64,000 nucleotides of DNA from Gorsachius magnificus (lineage: Eukaryota; Chordata; Aves; Pelecaniformes; Ardeidae), in NCBI GenBank assembly GCA_034008185.1, contig CM067086.1, positions 36,929,007 to 36,993,006 on the forward strand. The letters run 5' to 3'. Both the position numbers and the translations under genes were made by a program. The notes beneath the pieces are model-generated. The model was given only the letters and a program-made list of their open reading frames with translations, had not been told where the DNA came from and did not search any database. Positions 1 to 14,400 of the stretch are shown here, in pieces. Within the stretch, counting starts at the first letter, position 1. The number at the start of each line of letters is the position of its first letter.

Positions 1-432
1 CTGTAAGGTGCTTTCAAAAATCATTTAAATATTCTCATGGCCCTTCCCCAAACTGGATTCTGGGCTTCAGAAGTGGCTGCAATTTTCAGTAGCTGCTGGA
101 ACAGCATCCAAACCCAGGGAAGTATGCTGTTACTTCTGGTCATCATTTCATTGTGTACACTATCTTAGGTTACATTAGCCTTTCTGACTACTGCAATGAG
201 TTGGGACTTCACATCTTAGTAAAATGTGCTGGCATCTTGGTAAAATGTTCTGTGTATTTTAGCAGTACTGAGAAGAAAGATTGTTATAGTTGTGGGAGTT
301 GGTTTTAATAGTGGTCATGAAGCGTGTCTTTGATCTAAAAGCCATGACAGATCTCTTTGAAGCTGAAAATAGTGTTAGCTGTCTGTCAACCTTATTAAAA
401 AAAAAAAAAAGAAAAAGCAACTAAGTTTGTTT
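1..432. other. No gene seen; AT-rich intergenic or intronic DNA
   Basis: No open frame with protein-like composition, no splice-flanked exon and no recognisable repeat apart from a short A-rich tract near 398-418 just upstream of a CR1 end. Confidence 0.6.
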
Positions 433-592
433 ATCATAAAATCACAGAATGGTTTAGGTTGGAAGGGACCTTTAAAGGTCCTCTAGTCCAACGGCCCTGC
501 AATGATCAGGGACATTTTCAATTAGATCCTCTTGCTCGGAGCCCTGCCCAACCTGACCTTGAATGTTTCCAGGGATGGGGCATCTACAACCC
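433..592 (-). mobile_element. CR1: CR1 LINE 3'-end fragment (minus orientation)
   Basis: The stretch opens with the inverted form of the CR1 tail (ATCATAAAATCACAGAATGG) and continues with the typical GGTTGGAAGGGACC block, a TCCAAC block and a CCCAACCTGACC block. These are the last 150-200 bases of a chicken-repeat-1 element read backwards. CR1 is the dominant non-LTR retrotransposon of birds and is usually 5'-truncated, as here. It ends in 8-bp ATTCTATG-like units rather than poly-A. The left end is the true 3' end of the element. The copy is diverged, so it is an old, dead insertion. The open frame running into it on the plus strand is chance. Confidence 0.9.
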
Positions 593-3500
593 AAGCAAGC
601 ACAACTTTATCAAGTAAGATAGAGGGACAACAGAATCCTTTCTCTAAATGTCTAAGGAATCAGGAGCTAAGCTGTATCAGCTGGGAGGTTTCACTCTGGA
701 GCAACTGTAAGTGCAGGAATTAGGGAAGTGATTAATTGCAACTTTTGCCTACCTGTGAAAGAAATCAAAAAACCCTAGAAAGCCCAAGAGGTAGGTATGA
801 GAGAGCACAAATGAAATATTTGGTCTTTCTCTTAGAAACTGTAAGAAAGGGAATAAGATATTGCTGCTTCTTACAGTGTTCAGAGAAACTTTGCAGATAT
901 TTCTGTATATGAAAGGACTGTAGTAAAGAGCTACCTGACTCAGATGACTTTTTCTTCCTAAAATAATTCCAGAAGTTGTTATGTGTTAGACAGTTATATA
1001 AGCTACAGGACAACATGATTGTTTCCAGTATGGTAGATAGAATTTCTCATGATCTCTGGGGCTTGTACTGTAATGCAGGACAAATATGCAGTTTGTCATC
1101 TTGCACAGCTGATGATAAGAGAAATGAAATAATTGAGTAAGATTCTGGTCAGCGATCGGTCTGGAGTGAGCAGCATGTCTCCTCTCTCTTTCTACGGTGT
1201 TTTGCTAATTAGACTATGCTGCCTTTCAGTAAGAGCAAGTTTTACGAGCAGAAATGAGAACAGGACAAAAGGAAATGCTAATTTCAGTTTTTATCAGAAT
1301 AATGACACATCCTGTGCTTGCAAAGCATAATGAAACAGGCAAGTTTAGAGGAATACGCTGATGTTCTTTGGTAAAGTCATGAGAATCTGAACCAGATTGC
1401 TAATCCCTAGATCCAAAAATTCCCCTTAATTGGCTGTGTAAATGTAAAGTGACTATGTCTAAATGTGGAAAGATTAAAATCTAAACCCGATTTTCTTGTC
1501 ACAAAGTGCTTTATTTACTGAGCTCTGAAGTTATAATTAATATTGTGAATTGCTCTTTTAATGAATTTTCAGCTTTATTTACTGAAATATTTTTGTGCTT
1601 TCACATTTTTAAGGCAAAATTCTATAACTATGTCTTTTTTATTTTTATTTAGAAAAATTGTTGCTAGGTTGCACAAAAATCAATATTTATTATATTTCCA
1701 TTCCCTGTGATACTTTTTTTTTATTATTCCTTTGCTAGCTGCAAAGAAAACTGTATACAAGTATGAACCACCTCCCTGTTAATTAGTCTTGGGGTTTTTT
1801 TCTCAGTATATTTTGTGACATCTGCTGATTTGATGATGATCATGATATACCACATTACAAACTGCATCTAGTTTTCTAAACACTCTTTATATTCTCTTTG
1901 TGAAATTTGAAACCTCTAACTAAAATATTTGCTAGCTATTGTTCAGAGAAGACAGGACTTGTTATTTTTGTGTTAATTCCTGGTGGAAAAATGGAGGCTG
2001 AGCAATTCTCACTGGTTTCAATTTTCAGTTGATATTTGTTGCCACCTTACTAAAAGTTACAAAATCAACAATGTTTCATCTCATGGTAGAAGACTCTATA
2101 GATTGTCTTGAACAAGACTAGGTCAAGACTGAAATCTAGATTTCCTGATACTTAAAATTTTAATGAACTGCTTAGATGCGTCCCTCAGTTATATTTTTGA
2201 GTATATAATATGAAGTTTGTCAACATAAATCAGTGCTGATAATACAACTACAGTCATTGCTGTAAGGCATTGCAGACATGGTAAATAAGGATTGTGTTTG
2301 CCTGGAATTATATTTATAAGGGATGAAATAAGGCCTGTTAAATCTGTCTATTCTTTTGTCAGCAGATACTGTTCCATGTTTCTACATTGAATTTCAGCGT
2401 ACATATTAATTCAAATCCGATTGTTTCAATAAATGAAATAAGGGAACTTTACTACTTCCCTCTTTGTGAGAATCACACATGAAGAGGTTGGTGTAAACAT
2501 TAGACTCTGTTGTGAAGTTGCCCACAGAATACTCATAATGTTTTTATAATTTAATATTAACAATAGTACTGTATTTTCTACATTTTCTTGTATGTAGGGA
2601 GACAGGAGCTATAAGTTTCTTAGTATTGTTTTCATCAGGGTAGAAGTTGGGTAATGATCAGCCATTATGGCCACTTACAGCTTTGAAACTGGGGAGTAAA
2701 GTATGAGTGAAAGAAAAGTGGAGGAATGAAAGGCACTAAGAAAGAAATGCGTAGGAAAGCATGATCCAGAAAAAAAAAAGCTGAGGGAAATTGAGACACT
2801 CTAATTAAAGTTGCAGTGTGAAAGAGAATATAAGGATAAAGTCAGAAAGTGCAATGTATGACAGGTATAGGAAACTGATGGCAAGGGCAAGCAAAACACA
2901 GAATAGAGTGCACAAGTGAAAGTATGTGTAAGAGGAAACTGTGAGGAACTGCTGGATATAGGCATATCCGCAAGAGAGGAGGAGTAGGCAAAAGTTATAT
3001 TGCTTACTCTGGAAAATACCAAGGAGTGGAGTCATCCAAGGGATAACGGAAAAATATCTAGTTGACTAAATATTGTGCATGTTACCTAAAACTTCAATCT
3101 TCTGTGAATTTTTAAAGCATATATGCATAGCACAGATCTACCTCATACCATTACATTGCTTTTACAAAATTCTTTGATTCTCAAAATGTTGGGAATTTAC
3201 TTGTGATTTCTGAAAACTTGGGGTTAGAGGTGTTGTTGCTGTTTTTTCCTACAGTAATGTCTCCTTGAATGAATCGTGATTATTTATCTGTGTACGGGAG
3301 ATTAAAGGAAAACTAGCAGTATCAGCATAGACACTATTTTCTTTACAACAATTAAGAATGAGAATAGAATCTGGGTGGTGGATGTTATTTCTTCAGGGAA
3401 TGGAAGAATGAGCATTCTTTCAAGGTACTGTTGATCCCATTTATCAAAGGATCACCAAAATGTATCATTTAGGAACAGGAAAGGTCAGCTCTGATGCAGT

Positions 3501-6500
3501 TACTCTCTCGGTCTCTTCTTTTTTTTTTTTTTTTTTTTTTTTTAATGTGCTCTTACCTTCAATTATTTAGTAATTGCATACTTGTGAACAGTGAAGAAAA
3601 ATTGGTGTTGATAAATGACAGCTGGAGAGCTGCTTCCTTTTGCCTAATAAAGCAGTTGAGAACTCATATAGGTAATGGCACCAGCACTGAACATTTTAAT
3701 TCTATACCCTGACCCTTAGCAAATTCTTTCTGTGGACAGCCTATTTCCCACCAAAGTGGAAAAAGTTGCAACATATTTGCAACTGCTGAATTGAGTGCAA
3801 TACACTCAATACCATGATATGATTTATGTTTCAACTTTTTCCTTCTTAAAAAATAACCTGATGAAGTTAAAATTATAACATGGTTTATTCCAGCAGCTAG
3901 AGATTGCAGAATATGCATCTAAAATGACATAAATATGATAGATAGCCTCCTCCTACAAAACGCTGTTGCCCTTTTTGCTCAGGAAGAGGCGGCAGTGATA
4001 GCAACACAACTTAGCAACAAATCACACCATATGTATTTAATACAAATATATATATATTAAAATCTGTCATGTGAAAAATAGGCTACTATCCGTTCGTCTG
4101 TTACTTCTAAGTTTTCTTAAAACTTTGTTGAAGAACTTTCTGTTCATGATTCTTTGGGTCTTTTTGAGTTTTTCTATTGACACCACTCTAAGGGAACACC
4201 ACGAATTTCAAAGAACCAGTGTTGTTATTCTGATAACATTTGTAAAACAAGGAGCATTATTAGAAAATATAAGCCTACTGAGAATTAAGTTCAAAGATCA
4301 CTGTATAGTTATCGAAATGGCTGAAACAGAAACGTTTTGTTTCATTATAGAAGGTCACCTATATAGCTTTCCTACAAGCTAAAAAAGTCAACCCAGTCAA
4401 CCAATGTAAAAACAATGCAAGCATTACACTGTCATTCCCTGCACAGGCATCCCAAAGGCAGGGGTCTGTTGCCTAGCAATTCTGACAGATGATTTACACT
4501 TTCCTGGGTGTCACACAGAACCATGAGGTCCAATAAAAACCTCAGGACAGTACATTTTCTAATGTCAGAAGTGTTATATTTTCCAGGCACATTATATTGT
4601 TGCTTGGAAGGGCTCATATTTAATTTTGCAAGGAAAGTTGTTTTCCTCTTGGGCAAGCTCTTTCCTCTTTTCTACTTCTTCATTCAGTCTGCCTTAATAA
4701 TGTTTTGCAGTTTTGCAAATATCTCCATCTTCCTGATCTTTGAAAGAAAAGAAAGCTTCTTTTGGTGTACCCCGTAGAATTACATTGACCAGTAACACCA
4801 TGTTATGAATTTTGAAAACATTGTCAGTCAGAATGGGTTGCATTTACCAATTTAAAACAAATTCTGTTTCAAAGCACTTTGCCTGCCATCCAAGGTAATT
4901 GGAAAGCCAGTTTGAAAAATCTTTTAATGTGCTTTTTAAAATTGACCAAGGCTGCAGAGGCAGCTTTTTAAACAAAATATAATTAATTTCTATCTGTCTA
5001 AGCTGATCAGTGCAGGCTGACAGTCCCTCTGTATTCTTTGTTTTAATGCATATGAATTTTTTTCAGTAGACTACACCTTCCTTTCATCTCCCTCTTTTCC
5101 TTGTGTAAATTGGCATTTTCTGTCTTCTAGGAATCTCATTACCATGTACTGATTCTCCATTGCTTCATAATAAAGGTGCCCATCTGAAGTACCAGAAGAA
5201 CTATAAATATATATTTTTCTCTACCAAAGTTTTTTTTTCCATATAAGCTTTATGGTTACAGTCATTCTAACATGCCAGTAGTTATCTGAATTATCCTAAC
5301 TCATGATATCTATTCAACTAATTTTCGCTCTACATCTGTACTGTTTGGTGTAGTAGAGTGACTAAGATGTTCCAAGGTGTTACAGGCAACTTTTCCATTA
5401 ATCTCTAGAGCAGCAGTTAATTAAGAAAGATTCTGAAAGAATTTAATTGCATAATCTTAAACTTTAAGTAAAAAAAAACCCCAACCCCTTAAGTCCTAGG
5501 ATGTACTACCAGTCCTCACATGGACTTCCTGTGTCATCTGTAGCAGTTTTCCATCTACATATGCAAGATCAGGCTCCCTGAAAATAAGACCCTCCAAAAT
5601 ACTTGCCACTTAAGCATGCTTTTTAATTCATCTGAAACATGAAATTATTTTTTTTTCTGGCCCTCAGAGCTATCACAGAGCTTAATCCACTGTTTTTACA
5701 AAGTACATGAGAAGTGTCAACAGGAAAATAATTTCTCCCCTTGTTTTTAGCTTAAAACAACATAATACCACTAGTGTAAGAAATTTCTTGAGGACTGGTG
5801 ACTGTATGGGTTTGCTTTTTGCTGCATTGCTGGTCATTGGCTCATCCCAGCCAGTTATTAATCTCTGTAAATTGTCCCAGTCCTCTAACTTCATTGCTTA
5901 ACTAGTACCTTTTGCTTTCAGACCAAGCGATTGTACCAGTCTAACCCTAACTGCAGCAGCAGATGAATAGCATGCTTCCACTCAATCTTAGAATTCCCAC
6001 CGATTGCATACATATTTTAAATTTTTCCAAGAATAGTTCCTTCTGTTTGCCTCAGGCTTTATTTTTTTTTTCTTGAAGAGACTCATATTTTGCAAGTGAA
6101 AATTAGCTGCTGGTGTTGGACTTCCATAGGGCCAAACAGATTCCTTTCTTCTCCCTGGTGCTATCCTCTGCTTCTAAATATATCATTGTTTATGACTGCT
6201 TTTTCACTAAATAAAAGAGATGAATAAAGATGATAAAATGAGCAGAAAAGACATAGTGTATAGAAAGGAGGACTAAGACTTTCTAGAGTCATTGCAGTAC
6301 TTGAGAGTTTCTTATGAAGGGGTGTTTTTCTTTCCTTTTTTCATTAAGTTGAAATTTATTCTATTTTGAGGTGCATCTTTTGGTCTTAAAGAAAGGCTAA
6401 AAGCAGCCCTTCCTGTGGACTTTTGGAACGGAATGACAGTCATAAAAAAATTTTAAAACACCTGTACACTACTGGGCTTAAAACACTTCTGAAGTATTGC

Positions 6501-8299
6501 CTTGTTCACACTCATAGTTTAAGAAAGAAGTCGTTTAGTTATTATGAAAGTATACAAGATGCTTCAGGTGAATATCAGGAGGTCAGAAAAAACATCATGA
6601 GCCAACAAAGACAAAATAGAAAACTTCCCCAAGCTATGGAGGAACTGATTGCAAAGAGAGGGACAGGTGTTGGTCAATATATTTTAATTTTAAAAACATT
6701 GAATTTGCCACTAAATTCTGTAATGCTGCTTCAAAATATTTTGTATAATGTCCCTGAATCAGCACTCAAACTCAAGCAGGAGAGTAGGCTTTGTTGGTAC
6801 TGATTACTTTTCATAATTTTTATACTCCTGGAGGAGACACATGACATGCATGAGAACCTCTATATAACATCCCATATTACTTCTGTTCATCACTGCTAGC
6901 TTGACCATTGATAGACTATGCCTTGTAGCATTTGCGTACCAGTCACAAAGCAACTAAACTTCTTAATGAATGTATTTACAGGATGTAGTGATAAACTACA
7001 ACACAGACCACTGTATTTTGCAACATCTCTGGTTTTACAGGAGTGATTTTTCACTGACCAACAATATTGGCAGGTTTTTATTTTTACCTAGAGTTCTGTG
7101 AACTTCAGGATATTTTATTCAGGCTGCAGTGTGTCCTATCATATGAAGGTGAAAAGTGGCAGTGATCAAGTTTTAGACAATGAATGTTGGGAGAAAATCA
7201 ATAGTCTGATTAAAAAAAGAAATCTCAAGAGGCTTCTAACCCTAAAAAGTTGATTTGTTACTTCACTTTATCTCGCTGGAAGAACAAACTATATTAGTCT
7301 TTAGGTTTACCAGGTGCATTATTCCTTGTGTAGTTTCAAAGGTATCGCCAGTAATGAGAAAGACCATCTTTAGGTTAGCCCTTATTTTCTCCTAATGTAT
7401 ATCAGTTAGGTCTGTGGGGAAAAATACTCTGTACTGTATCACGCAGGTGAGCTATAAAACCTGCAAGAACAGGGGATTACTTTGCACTATTTCTGACCCT
7501 GAAGATTAGGTCCAAAATATCTTGGTTTCAGATATTTAAAAAATGTACCGTTCCCAAAGAGACAACGAGAGGGAAAAGGATATTACACACAGTGCAGAAA
7601 GGAAGATTGTAAGTAAATCTAAGTTGGGGAGGGGTGAGGTGCGGGGGGCTGTGTTTGGGAAGGAGAATAATTTTAATGGTTTAATATTAAATTAAAAGAT
7701 AAAAACTTTTAAATATTTATTTAAAGTATTAAATGCATGACAAAGGAAAATAATGGTTTGTAACTTGAAAGAGAAAAGTAAGACGTCAGCTATAACTAGC
7801 TAGATTTTCTAATAAAAAGGCATAACAGTGGCAGGGTGTTTAAGGCAATAATATCTGAATAATTGCTGAAAAAATATTTTGGGAAAGTTTCCAAATGGTA
7901 AAGCAGAATACACTAGGTCAAGGATAGAGTAGGCAGAGTTTCACTGCAAAGTATAGGCAGCTTCTGTACTAGCAGCAAACTTTTGTTGATGAACCTCTGT
8001 GGACTCTTTCAAGGAGGCAGGTTTCTGGGACTCAGTCCAACAAAGCACTTATTTTGGACTTAACTTTAAACACGCAAGTCGACATGCTAGACTTAATTCA
8101 TGTAAAAGCACTGACTGAATGTAGCATTTATCATGACATAGCCTGATAGCTCTTGGTTTCAATGAGATCCTCCTTTGTCTTCAACCTCTTAATAAATTTA
8201 GACTGCTGTAAATCATTACACTGTGACTCCATTGCGTTGATACACAATGAGTAAGTGTACATGGGCTACCACCCAAAACCTCAGAGTGTTTAAACACCT
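593..8299. other. No gene seen; old unique sequence
   Basis: About 7.7 kb of AT-rich DNA. All open frames are short (126 codons at most, 6423-6803) and have the composition of translated noncoding DNA. Small features only: a 25-T homopolymer at 3519-3543, a short AT dinucleotide tract near 4045-4060, and a slightly GC-richer stretch at about 4930-5060 with TAATTA and ATGCATATGAAT motifs that could be conserved noncoding DNA but cannot be judged without alignment. Confidence 0.55.
3519..3543. repeat. Poly-T homopolymer, 25 nt
   Basis: An uninterrupted run of T. It is either a microsatellite or the reversed tail of an old retroposed sequence. No recognisable retroposed body flanks it, so a simple homopolymer is the safer reading. 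Confidence 0.9.
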
Positions 8300-8490
8300 A
8301 CTTCACTTGAGCAGTGTGAGCAGTTCTGGGCCCCAGTATCAAGAGAGATACATTACTACTAGAAAAAAAGTACATAAAAAAGCAGCAAACCTGATGCGAG
8401 TTATGTTTTCACATAGGGAAAAACTAGCATTTTGGAAAAGAGGTGACAGAAGAGTATGACAGATGTTCATAAAACCAAGAGAAGAATGAT
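8300..8490 (+). mobile_element. CR1: Ancient CR1-like LINE fragment
   Basis: The block GTGAGCAGTTCTGGGCCCCA followed by a CAAGAGAGATACATTACT segment, then GAAAAACTAGCATTTTGGAAAAGAGGTGACAGA, resembles the C-terminal coding part of CR1 ORF2. In younger copies this region encodes the conserved 'Phe-Trp-Ala-Pro' and 'Leu-Glu-Lys-Arg-Arg' blocks. The order and spacing of these blocks fit, but the bases have drifted far. It is therefore read as a relic of an older CR1/L3-like burst. Boundaries are approximate, and no 3' octamer tail is recognisable. Confidence 0.55.
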
Positions 8491-11400
8491 GATTTTTTTT
8501 TTATATATAACAGAAGAGATACAGGGCCACAATTAAATTACCAGCAGCATGTTTAAATGAAGTATTATGAAATGTGTGCACACTGTGTTTAATATAATTG
8601 TGGGGATTTTGAACAATAGGATCTACTAAATTTTATTTATCTGGATACAGTCTCTGGTTTGTTGATCCTTCTTGCCAGAAATGGAGAAGCAACACCACTT
8701 GGTATTTGCCTGAGCATATAGTCTTTTTGTAAGCACTGGCTCCCAGCTGCTGTCTGAGACTGCGCTCAGCTAGACAGGTCTTTGGTCTGATCTTATGTGG
8801 CTTTTCTTACTCTAGAATCAATAGAAGACATGCACAAATAGCTTTGAGAACCCGTGACCAGAAATATGGAATCCAGAAAGCACAATACAGCTGAAAGCAG
8901 AAAACCCCAAATGTACCAAAACTCAACGTTGGTTTTAACAATTGGCATAGCAGTCATTTATGCAGACATGAATGAATCAAGAGGATGTTTGCAAGTCCTT
9001 AGAGTTACTCACAAGATAACACACTCTGAGGAAGCACTATGCAACTGTTGGCTGGAATTCTAAAATATTTTTGGTATCTAATCTTCTGCTTACTGCAATA
9101 AAAACAGAAGTTTGTAAGAAATTCCTTTTTTTTTTTTTTTTGTACTAAACAAGGACATAACAAATAGCAATACTCTTAAATCTGTCAAGTAAAGTGATTG
9201 AGAAACACTTCAGTGACAGGAAACAAATAACACGCTCGAGAAAGTTGTTCAGGGCAGCTTTAAGACCAGCCTAGACTCTCATTTTTAGAAGGGGCTTAGT
9301 ATCTAAGTCTGTCCTATCCTCAATTTTCTTGCAGTTATGTTAGGATTATATATTGTCTGTCAAAATATCTTAAAGATCAAACTACACTTGGGTGAGATAA
9401 CTGTGCTGACTGAAGACCTGCTTATTATAATTTGTTAAAACAACAAATATACTCAAAATATTCAAACAAACATTTGCTGTTTAACTTGTATATCAGGTAC
9501 AATTAGGCAACCTGAAGATAGAAAGAGGTTGTATCTTGACAAGGTTTATATACCAAGCCAAAAAGTGTCCCAGTAACCTCTTAACTTAATAAACCACAAG
9601 TCTTTCAGAGACTGTGTACTATAATAAAATATATGAAACATTAAACAAATCCTAAGAGATTACTTATTTTGGTGGAATAAATATATATTTTGAATAACCT
9701 CAGAAAATCTGGGATTGTGATATCATATGCATAATGGTGATGCATGTTAGGGTCTGGTCTACCACCACTGCATTCAAAGATTCCTTTCATTGAAGCAAGA
9801 ACAAGCCTTTGCACAACCATTTTTTTTCACTCTTAATGTTTTTTTCTTCTTTGAAATGTACCCTGATTGAGTTATAAATTTATTAGTAACCTTGGATTGT
9901 AATGCTAAAAATAAAGTTTATTCTTTCCATGGTTCTATTAGCTATGTAAATGAAAGAGGACAAAGTTCTTTCTCATTTTAGGAACTAAATGATGCCTACC
10001 TACTGATCCAGTATTTATAGCTGAGATAGGAATTACTGTATTAAGGACTGCAGATTAATTTTAATTACAATGGGCAGTCCACCATTAATATGACAACTCC
10101 AAAGCAGTTGTTCTCTAAAGAGAGAAATTAATTAATAGTAAACTAATGATCTCTTTGTGAGTGAATCAAAGCAACTGAGGAAGAAGCACATAGTAGTAAA
10201 AAAAACCCAATCAACTAAAAAAAAACCAAACATCAAACTGCAAACCAGAAAGAAAACTGTAAGCAGTTTAAACCATTCATCAAGACCACAGAAAATTAAA
10301 CTGCAATAAAACAGAGTACCTATTGTGATTGAAAAAGCAAAGCAATTCCAATATAGATAATAAACTAAACAAGATCAAACAAAATTAAAAATGTGAAAAA
10401 CATGAAATATTTAATATGCCCTAAAATCCTATCTATTTATTCTTTAATGCTGAGTGGTTAATAATAACAATTGCAAATTAAAATATTGTATTTCTATTCC
10501 ATGTTAGCTTAGAAGCAAACTCACTCAGGACTATAGAGGCTTGGCATGATTCTAGATGTGTTGCTTTAAGGGAAAAAGCACCCATTTTTCATGCAGGATA
10601 GTCTCTGTTGATGAAATTAATACAGTGTACTGTATTACACTGTATTGAATTGAGCTTTTGGGCAAGTGGTAACCTAGCTTAAAGATGGCTCAATGAGAAA
10701 TAATTTTAAAAATGACATTTGAAATGGAATTTGTTATAAAGTCTATGGGGTGATTTGACTTAAATGGAGTCATCAATATGACCCACCACATAACCCAAGT
10801 AATGAATTTCTTCATGTACCTTAGTCTCTGAAGAGAAACACATCCAAGGAATATGTCTTATCTACCTAAAGTTTCCCTAGAGACAGGTATCTCTTTGCAT
10901 GCAAGCACTACTATTTGCCACAGAATTACCTGGGAAGCTCCGGTTGAAGACATTAATAAAACACAGTGCTATTTCAGAAAGACAATTCCATTTGGTTTTC
11001 ATTTTAATTAGCTGGAATAAGATTAAATCCCCATGGGAAAAGAGTAAAGGGAAAAGGTGAGGCAAAGAGTGGGTCAAGATTAACTTTTAGTGCAACAGAA
11101 AGGTGAAGCAAAATGGGAAGCCTTGTTGGATATCTTGGGAATATGCTTCTACTGCCAAAAATATCTGCTAAGATGAAAATCTAGCATCGTTGTCCTTAAA
11201 ATATGGAAGGGTCTGCAGCTTCTGCAAGGACATCTCATTGAAGAAGCAGGCTAAAATCTCCTGAATAACTTCCATGACCTCAGGGAACTATTTCCTATGA
11301 GCTTCAATGAAAGCCAGAAGCCATCATCTACCACCTAGCATCATAAAACTACATTTGCATAGTGTAAGCTTTGGACTGTATTTCTGTTATTGGTATGCTA

Positions 11401-14400
11401 TTTTTTGAAGGCTCCAAAATGAAAAGTCAAGTGAGGAGAACATAAATGCTATAGTTAAGTCACAGTTCTAACTCCTTGTCATTCAAATTTTCAGTTAGTT
11501 CACAACCCAAGTAGCGTGAACACTCAACTTTTGCACACTTTTTAAGGATTTGATTTTATGACCCTCTCTTCACGGAGTCTGTACTGTACCAATCCTCCAG
11601 GAAAGTGAAATAGGGTGCTGTGCTCATCAGAAATTCCAGTTCCTCTGGTGAGATTAAAAATGATACGTTAGTAAAAATTTCCATGGAAATTTCTACAAGA
11701 TTCCCTGTAGCCAAATTCCAGCTGGACATTTGCATTCAGGTGATATAAGACTCCAATAGTGGTTCAGTCAGATAAGCAATTTGTTTTTAATTTGGAGCTA
11801 CAAGCAAGCCACTTTCTGAATGATGCTTCATTTCAGAGGTGACTTTGTACAACACCATAGAGGCGATGCCTGATGTATACAGTGAGAAAGGTATACAGGT
11901 TTTGCAATCAGCCTGTAAAGTTAGTCAAGTATTTTGGCATTTGGGGACATATAGATGTAGAAATGCCAGTCAAAGAGTCATTAAAGGAGATCCAAACATT
12001 ACCCTGAAGTGTTAAATGAAATCCAATTACATGTCATTCAAATTCATTTATTTGAGATCCTCTCATATCATTGAGATGGAGATAATAAATAATAGATTAA
12101 CTATATTTTTGCTATTAGAGAGACTACATGTTTAATTATCTCTGACATCTTATTTAAATATCAAGTTTGCTGCAACTAAAAATGACAAGAATCACATAGA
12201 AATCTCCACCCAGAATATAAAGTCCTTAAAAACCATCCTTGGCAAAAAAAACCCTTAAACCTGAAATGCAAATCTTCAGCAAATCATGCTTACATATGAA
12301 TGTGTTCAAAGCAATGTGGCATCAGTTTAGAGAACTGCATCTGATTCAGTCCAGTAGAGGAACTCTTTTAATGAGCATTGGGGATAAACGACTATATAGA
12401 GTCAGGAAAAAGCAGGAATCCTGCATAACCCTCATTCAGTTAGAAATCCTAAAGTTGTCTAGTGCAACCCAAGAAGTGGGGAAGGCTAAGATGGGACCTC
12501 TCTCTTCACTCGGTTCTACCAGACTGGAATCCCAGTCATCCCACCCACTACACTGGCCCTAGCAAGAGTAATAGCCCTATCACTTTCCACTGTCTTCAAG
12601 AAAAGCATGCTTTCATACATTTATTTTATCTCACATATAATTTGCATTTCCCTGTATCAAAGTGAGAGGATTAAGTCCCACATGTGCTAATTTTCATATC
12701 TTTGTTCTTTTCTTCTTCATGTAAGCAATGAGGAGCTCCTCTGGGCATTAGAGTTAAAAATCAATTGCTCTGAAATAATTTTAGTTTCTCTGCATTTATC
12801 ATGAAATAAATGAAGCAGAATTTGTCTCATTTGTCTCATATACACAGCAATTAGACAATCATGAAAGTGCATTTATGAGATTTTTCCAAATTTGATCCCG
12901 ATATAAATAAGTGTAGGCATAACTGACCTGCATATTTTCGAAACTGAAGCACTGAGATAGTAGCTAATTCTGGTTAATATCTAAACAACTGTAGTAATAT
13001 CCAAATTAATTTCTGTAGTCTTCTTCATAACATAATATTTTCTTTGGTGATGTTAATTTCTAAAATATCAGAAATTGCAGACCATTTATCTTACATTAGG
13101 CCTCAGTTCTTTCTCAGGACAGTGGACAGTCATTTCTGCCACCTAAAGATATCTTGATTCTGCTGGGAAATATCAGAAATAATTAAGAAGAGTTCTACAG
13201 TTCGGTGGTAGAGAATAAATTTATCTTCTGAAAGGTAAAACAGAGTGAAAACCAGGTGACAGCTTACTTGATATTTACAGTTGGATATGACGTCAGTCAG
13301 AAGGGTAATACCGATTGATTTTAATGGCAAGCAGCTGAGCATGCTTATTGATTTTAGAGACCAGTTACTTCACAAATGGCAAAGACCATTAATACACTAA
13401 AATCACAGCAGTGACAATACAGAGAATAAAAAGTGACCTTGCATTTAAATCTTTTCTTTCCAGGTAAAATGCAGGGCTCTCTGGATTGGAATGTAGTCCC
13501 AGATTAAGCTTTTTAAGCATCTTTATTATTTCTTTTTGTTTATTACAAGGCAAGATCTCAAGATTCATCAAAAATAAAGGAGGTTTTGTTAAGATCTCAT
13601 AAATTAAGTTTTTTAATAATAGTTTAAAAGCTTGGTGTGGAACAACAAAATAGAATTTGAGGCTTTTTCATAGGTGGCTATATTTAAGGTTTAATTAAAT
13701 CATTATGAAATGGAAATAATAATGAAATGGATTTTCACCCAGAGTTACTGAAGTCTTTCTGAAATGGTCCTAGAAATTCTTCTCTTTCCCTTTTTTTTCC
13801 TTTTCTGAGGAAAAACAGGGCAGAAAAGGTAAGGAAATGAAGAATATTAGAAACAAGGATGAAGAATAAACAGTGTTCTTTTTCGATTCCTCTTCTTCCT
13901 TCCTATCAAGGTAATTTAGATCAGATACTTATTAACTCAAAGTACAGTGAAGATCTTCTGATATTTGTAAATTTTCTTGAGGAGAGGCCAGTGATTTTTT
14001 TCATCATTGCTTTCATTTCTTGATGTTTTTCCACTTTTGAAAGACTACATGTAAGAGGTGAAATGAAAATTAAAATTTCTACATTTTGTCAAGTATTCTA
14101 TGTATAATATTTTGAGTTTTCAGCAATTTGTGTGTTTGTATAGGGCTGAACACAATTCTGTCCCTTACCAGTGCCAGCAGACCACAGCAGAAAATCAAAT
14201 TTATACATCCATAAAGTCAGAATAAGTATATGCAGTTTTCTTTGCTAAGTCATTTGTAAGACTATTTGAGAATACATTGAGAATAAATGTGACAGCTTTT
14301 CACTCAGCAGGACTCATTTAATCCTGTATATCCTGTATTTTTAAACTAACTCTTGTATCATTAAATGAATAATATATTTTATGTACTGTATGAAGCAACA

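Noticed and set aside
6423..6803. 126-codon plus-strand frame rich in Lys/Gln
   Set aside because: Amino-acid composition follows the A-rich DNA, and no motif or splice sites frame it.
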